NCBI GenBank assembly: GCA_031284085.1
Contig: JAITAM010000226.1
Coordinates: 1 to 8,608 of the forward strand
DNA length: 8,608 bases
Reading direction: 5' to 3'
Source: Spirochaetaceae bacterium
Lineage (GTDB): Bacteria; Spirochaetota; Spirochaetia; Treponematales; Breznakiellaceae
Numbering within the stretch: the first letter of the stretch is position 1; each line of letters starts with the position of its first letter. Shown here one piece after another: positions 6,320-8,608 of the stretch. The position numbers and the translations under genes are program-made. The notes under the pieces were generated by a model that did no database searches, had not been told where the DNA came from, and saw only the letters and a program-made list of their open reading frames with translations.

Positions 6320-7645
6320 ATGAAGAACAAATTTCTTGTATTGCGCCTTATGGCACTGGTTTCAGTCGCTTCTCTTTACGCTCAGGAAGACGATCTGAAA
6401 AGCGATCAGAAAGACAAGCTCAGCTTTGAGCTGGAATTCAACGCTTCGCTCCTATCGGCTGATAGTGAAGGGGTTGTTGACAGCATGGTTGACTCAGGCT
6501 TCAATGAAGACGGGACAAAGATCGGCTTGAGCTACGAAGGGGAACTGTGGGGCGCAAGCGCCGCCCTCAAGTTTGGAAACGAAAACCTTCGTTTTTTGAG
6601 CGGCGAAATCGGCGAAATGTTTGCCGGCCCTTCATTGACGCTTGACGAGTTGTACGGCTGGGTAAAACCTTTCGGAGAGCATCTTAAATTTAGCGGCGGT
6701 ATTTTTTCAAATACAGACGGCGTCGCCGATTACACCGATGACATTGACGATTTTGGAATGGGCGCCTTTGTCTTCGGTGAAGACGGCGAGCCATTCTCCG
6801 AGCCGACGGAACACACCAATACCGCCTTAGTAAACGGGTTTCTAACCGATCTGCTCTTCGGTCCCGTTACGCTGCAAGTCTTGCTCGCCCCCAATTACAG
6901 CGGTGAAAGCGCCTCTGAATTAGTTTCCGGCCTGCTTACCCAAATGACCGGAACGGAGCAGACCATCACCACGAAGCAACGTTTCTTGCGCATAGGCGGA
7001 CGAATTATCGCCGATCTCGGCGTGGGAACCGTCTCCGCCCTCTTCAAGACATCCCAATGGCCGATGAAAGTTGTAAACGCTGTGGAAGGCGACCCTAATA
7101 ACCCCTACCCCGGACTAACAGTAAACTGGGCAACCTTCGGCGCGTATTTTGACTTTACCGCCGTAGAAAACGTGGGCATTTCGGTGGGCTATACCGGTTT
7201 CTTGCCGCTAAACAATGAGTCTGACGTCGACAACGTGCTGTACAGCGGCATAGACCTGCGCGCCACATGGACGGGCATTGAAGGCTTGAGCATTTCCACC
7301 CACAATAATATTTCTTTCGCCCAAGGGGCGGAAAAAGACTGGATGGGTATCTTGGGCAAAGGCGCCTCATTTTTCACGCTCTACAACGCAGTCGGCGCAA
7401 CAAAAGAGCTGACCGAACAATTCAGCGTCAACGCCGAACTCGCAAACATTTTCTCCAAAACCGATAACGGCGACGCGGGAAAAATCGAGTATGACAATTT
7501 TGCACTAAGCGCTAAGTTCATCGCCAAGGTAACTGAAAACGCAGCATTCAACGCCGGCCTAAGGCTGGATATTGAAAGTTACGGTGATGCCGCTGATGCC
7601 TTAAGCACGTTCAGTATCCCGATCGGCATCGTCCTTTCCTTCTAA
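6320..7645 (+). CDS. Predicted outer-membrane beta-barrel protein
   Basis: I recognise the type but not a named family. The 441-aa product has a signal peptide (residues 1-21: positive start MKNK, hydrophobic core, SLYA then Q22), a relaxed spirochaete-type signal peptidase I site without a lipobox cysteine. The mature chain is rich in Gly, Asp, Glu and aromatics in alternating patterns such as KIGLSYEGELWGASAALKFG (67-86). It ends in strand-like segments NAAFNAGLRLDIESYG and STFSIPIGIVLSF, with a C-terminal Phe as in outer-membrane proteins recognised by BamA. It probably sits in the outer membrane as a porin or adhesin-like barrel. A very acidic stretch, DYTDDIDDFG, lies in a likely loop. 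Start ATG 6320 has AGGAGG (6309-6314) five bases upstream. It is transcribed alone between its own promoter and two downstream hairpins. Confidence 0.8.
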   Translation: MKNKFLVLRLMALVSVASLYAQEDDLKSDQKDKLSFELEFNASLLSADSEGVVDSMVDSGFNEDGTKIGLSYEGELWGASAALKFGNENLRFLSGEIGEMFAGPSLTLDELYGWVKPFGEHLKFSGGIFSNTDGVADYTDDIDDFGMGAFVFGEDGEPFSEPTEHTNTALVNGFLTDLLFGPVTLQVLLAPNYSGESASELVSGLLTQMTGTEQTITTKQRFLRIGGRIIADLGVGTVSALFKTSQWPMKVVNAVEGDPNNPYPGLTVNWATFGAYFDFTAVENVGISVGYTGFLPLNNESDVDNVLYSGIDLRATWTGIEGLSISTHNNISFAQGAEKDWMGILGKGASFFTLYNAVGATKELTEQFSVNAELANIFSKTDNGDAGKIEYDNFALSAKFIAKVTENAAFNAGLRLDIESYGDAADALSTFSIPIGIVLSF

Positions 7646-7659
7646 GCCCCTACCCATAA

Positions 7660-7688
7660 AGCGGCACGAGAGTGCCGCTCCTTCTTTG
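7660..7688 (+). terminator. Hairpin terminator after the outer-membrane protein gene
   Basis: AGCGGCAC (7660-7667), loop GAGA, and GTGCCGCT (7672-7679) form a perfect eight-bp GC-rich stem with a GNRA-type tetraloop, 14 bp after the stop codon. The following tract CCTTCTTTG is only moderately T-rich, so termination may be partial; a second terminator follows. Confidence 0.7.
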
Positions 7689-7693
7689 CCCGC

Positions 7694-7744
7694 CAGCAGG
7701 TTTCAACAGGCCAGCCTGTTTTTAAGTTCTTGGCGCCGGTATTG
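7694..7744 (-). repeat. Degenerate inverted copy of the left-edge repeat
   Basis: Read on the minus strand, CAATACCGGCGCC (7744-7732) differs by one base from CAATACCAGCGCC at 3-15. Further along, GTTGAAACCTGCTG (7707-7694) resembles GTTGAAGCAGCCTGCTG of the second left-edge copy. The two blocks are separated here by 24 bases that include the 7705-7723 hairpin, against five bases in the left-edge copies. This suggests a dispersed repeat family with an insertion in this copy. Confidence 0.4.
7705..7723 (+). terminator. Second intrinsic terminator
   Basis: AACAGG (7705-7710), loop CCAG, and CCTGTT (7715-7720) are followed by TTT, giving a run of five T from 7719. It would catch read-through from the first hairpin 25 bp upstream. 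Confidence 0.6.
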
Positions 7745-7798
7745 ATGCAGTTCAGCTCCTAAAGCATTCTCAGGGGACAGACCCCATGCAGCTCAGCT
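7745..7798. repeat. Direct repeats flanking a GGGGACAGACCCC motif
   Basis: ATGCAGTTCAGCT (7745-7757) and ATGCAGCTCAGCT (7786-7798) match at 12 of 13 positions. Immediately before the second lies GGGGACAGACCCC (7773-7785), one base from the dyad at 3557-3569. The arrangement resembles a small duplicated insertion footprint, but a chance or decayed repeat is equally possible. Confidence 0.5.
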
Positions 7799-7864
7799 AA
7801 AAAAGAAAGCCGCAAACGGACTTGTGCGCTTGTAGTGTTTTGTAATTCAGCAAAAGATGACAAG

Positions 7865-7882
7865 CTGCGCTTGCGGGCGCAG
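7865..7882. repeat. Hairpin abutting the tandem array
   Basis: CTGCGC (7865-7870) and GCGCAG (7877-7882) form a six-bp stem with loop TTGCGG, ending three bases before the first TTAGGC of the array. The rest of 7799-7864 shows no gene or recognisable signal. Confidence 0.5.
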
Positions 7883-7885
7883 TCC

Positions 7886-8080
7886 TTAGGCAAATCCAAC
7901 TCGGATTTAGGCAAGTCTGACTTAGATTTAGGCAAATCCAACTCGGATTTAGGCAAGTCTGACTTGGATTTAGGCAAGTCTGACTTGGATTTAGGCAAGT
8001 CCGACTTGGATTTAGGCAAGTCTGACTTGGATTTAGGCAAGTCTGACTCAGGCTTAGGCAAATCCGGCGCGGTCTTAGGG
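7886..8080. repeat. 21-bp tandem repeat array with a dyad in each unit
   Basis: TTAGGC recurs at 7886, 7907, 7928, 7949, 7970, 7991, 8012, 8033 and 8054, with TTAGGG at 8075, always 21 bp apart. Most units hold the palindrome CAAGTC-T-GACTTG; units 1 and 3 instead hold AAATCC-AACTC-GGATTT, and unit 6 has AAGTCCGACTT. Units 1-2 and 3-4 look like a 42-bp duplication. Units 8-10 decay towards the right edge. The unit is a multiple of three, so one plus frame (DLGKSDL heptads) and two minus frames (PKSKSDL; LNPSQTC) stay open through it. None has a good start with a ribosome-binding site, so I do not call a gene. The array ends just before a run of eight T (8084-8091) and the short dyad AGCGC/GCGCT (8092-8104). 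Confidence 0.9.
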
Positions 8081-8141
8081 GTCTTTTTTTTAGCGCAAGG
8101 CGCTTATATCTATAGCAAAGCAAATATAAGGAGAAATCAGA

Positions 8142-8354
8142 ATGTCGACAACAGGTGATTGGCTTCCGGCAAGCCGGAGCGGAAAACTGGCGATGTGCCG
8201 CGCATGGATCGCGTACATCACCGCGGAACTGCGAAGGCTCATCCGGTTCGACTATGGGGACGCGGGGAAGACGGCGTACATCGCGGTGCAGATCGAGAGC
8301 GGCATCGGCAAGCAGGGCAAGGCAGGGCCGATGGTTCAGGCGGTGATTCCGTAG
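8142..8354 (+). CDS. Short, apparently internally deleted treponemal hypothetical protein (70 aa)
   Basis: Function unknown. The start MSTTGDWLPASRSGKLAMCRAWIAYI (1-26) and the end FDYGDAGKTAYIAVQIESGIGKQGKAGPMVQAVIP (36-70) recall, from memory, the two ends of a longer hypothetical family common in gut treponemes. Members I recall are roughly 200 aa, with about 130 residues between these ends. Here the ends are joined almost directly, so this is either a natural minimal form or a deletion derivative. No signal peptide or membrane segment is clear. ATG 8142 has AAGGAG (8128-8133) eight bases upstream, which supports translation. The gene is clearly more GC-rich than the upstream genes and its other plus frames are also open. 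The lipoprotein gene follows after 101 bases on the same strand; the two may be co-transcribed. Confidence 0.6.
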   Translation: MSTTGDWLPASRSGKLAMCRAWIAYITAELRRLIRFDYGDAGKTAYIAVQIESGIGKQGKAGPMVQAVIP

Positions 8355-8360
8355 CAAAAT

Positions 8361-8447
8361 CCGCCGTCCGTGGAGGGAACAGGTGTTACTCCGCTTGTGC
8401 GGTGAACATACAACAAATTTGACGGCGGGACAGGACCCGCAAAGGAG
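8361..8447 (+). promoter_or_regulatory. Structured leader before the lipoprotein gene
   Basis: CCGCCGTC (8361-8368) is the exact complement of GACGGCGG (8421-8428), closing a domain that contains an inner imperfect stem with CCGC/GCGG at its top and TGTT/AACA at its base. GCGGG (8425-8429) can instead pair with CCCGC (8436-8440). The two outer pairings share bases 8425-8428 and exclude each other, and the second ends right at the ribosome-binding site AAAGGAG (8441-8447). This could be a switch controlling the lipoprotein or a repeated intergenic element; no known riboswitch class is recognised. Confidence 0.45.
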
Positions 8448-8455
8448 TTTTTTCT

Positions 8456-8608
8456 ATGAGGAAAAACAAGTTTTTTAATGGAATGTTGGCGCTGGCACTG
8501 GCGCTGACATTCGGATTGGTACTGGGCAGTTGTGATACCGGCAGCGGTGGCGGTGGCGGCGGTGGCGGCGATGGCGATGGCGGCGGCGGCGGCGGCGGTA
8601 AAATCGAT
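8456..8608 (+). CDS. Lipoprotein with glycine-rich linker (5' part, cut by window)
   Basis: Only the first 51 codons are present. The chain has a positive start (MRKNK), a hydrophobic core (LALALALTFGLVL) and a lipobox-like LGS-Cys with Cys26 as the likely lipidated residue, so the protein is probably anchored to a membrane after signal peptidase II cleavage. After CDTGS comes a run of eight Gly, DGD, and seven Gly, then KID at the edge. The run is encoded by GGC/GGT triplets, a flexible spacer typical of surface lipoproteins. ATG 8456 has AAGGAG (8442-8447) eight bases upstream. The functional domain lies beyond the window, so its role cannot be stated. Confidence 0.85.
   Translation, partial: MRKNKFFNGMLALALALTFGLVLGSCDTGSGGGGGGGGDGDGGGGGGGKID

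Noticed and set aside
7886..8080. CRISPR array
   Set aside because: Units are contiguous 21-mers with no unique spacers, and no cas gene is near.
7886..8080. TTAGGC as a telomere-like repeat
   Set aside because: The hexamer occurs once per 21-bp unit rather than in tandem, and the context is an ordinary bacterial spacer.
7835..8158. Plus-strand frame with DLGKSDL heptad repeats (107 aa)
   Set aside because: It is open because the 21-bp unit is a multiple of three. It needs a GTG start without a ribosome-binding site, and it runs over the start of the 8142 gene. Translation of the array is not excluded, only unsupported.
7759..8357. Two long minus-strand frames (100 and 186 aa) through the array
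   Set aside because: Both are kept open by the repeat. One begins with TTG inside the array; the other overlaps the 8142 gene antisense and has no family features.

Overview
The window looks like a piece of a spirochaete chromosome, most likely a host-associated Treponema or close relative. This is inference from several signs together. A type III glutamine synthetase is present. A 441-residue outer-membrane beta-barrel-type protein has a relaxed spirochaete signal peptide. The right edge carries a lipoprotein whose start (MRKNKFFNGMLALALALTFG, Cys26) is of a style common in treponemes. Just before it is a short protein with the N-terminal (MSTTGDWLPASR) and C-terminal (GKTAYIAVQ...AGP...AVIP) signatures of a hypothetical family I associate with gut treponemes. 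No genome search was possible.

Layout. Positions 1-124 hold two copies of a 40-bp intergenic repeat. A consensus-like promoter follows, then a 168-aa coiled-coil protein resembling the DIP1984 family. Positions 684-1008 carry an imperfect inverted-repeat element and then the promoter of thrA. Full-length thrA (827 aa; aspartokinase, two ACT domains, homoserine dehydrogenase) fills 1009-3492. Positions 3493-3870, between the convergent thrA and glutamine synthetase genes, are dense in palindromes: copies of the GGGGTCAGACCCC motif, a probable intrinsic terminator, a perfect 21-bp hairpin, and an inverted repeat at the 3' end of the synthetase transcript. The type III glutamine synthetase lies on the minus strand (3871-5985) with a clear promoter at 6017-6045. 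The divergent spacer to 6319 contains several short dyads and the promoter region of the outer-membrane protein (6320-7645). Two hairpins suitable for termination follow that gene. Positions 7646-8141 have no convincing gene. They hold an inverted degenerate copy of the left-edge repeat, a variant of the GGGGTCAGACCCC motif between short direct repeats, and a 21-bp tandem array of about nine and a half units. The right end holds a 70-aa, apparently internally deleted protein, a leader with mutually exclusive hairpins, and the truncated lipoprotein.

The housekeeping genes concern nitrogen and amino-acid metabolism: ThrA catalyses two steps from aspartate towards threonine and methionine, and glutamine synthetase assimilates ammonium. 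They are convergent and have separate promoters, so no operon links them. The accessory interest is in the repeats and in the right-hand module (tandem array, short protein, structured leader, lipoprotein). I found no CRISPR array, transposase, tRNA or rRNA gene. I see no complete new system. The best leads are the dyad-bearing tandem array, the internally deleted protein with its structured leader, and the palindrome cluster between thrA and the glutamine synthetase gene.
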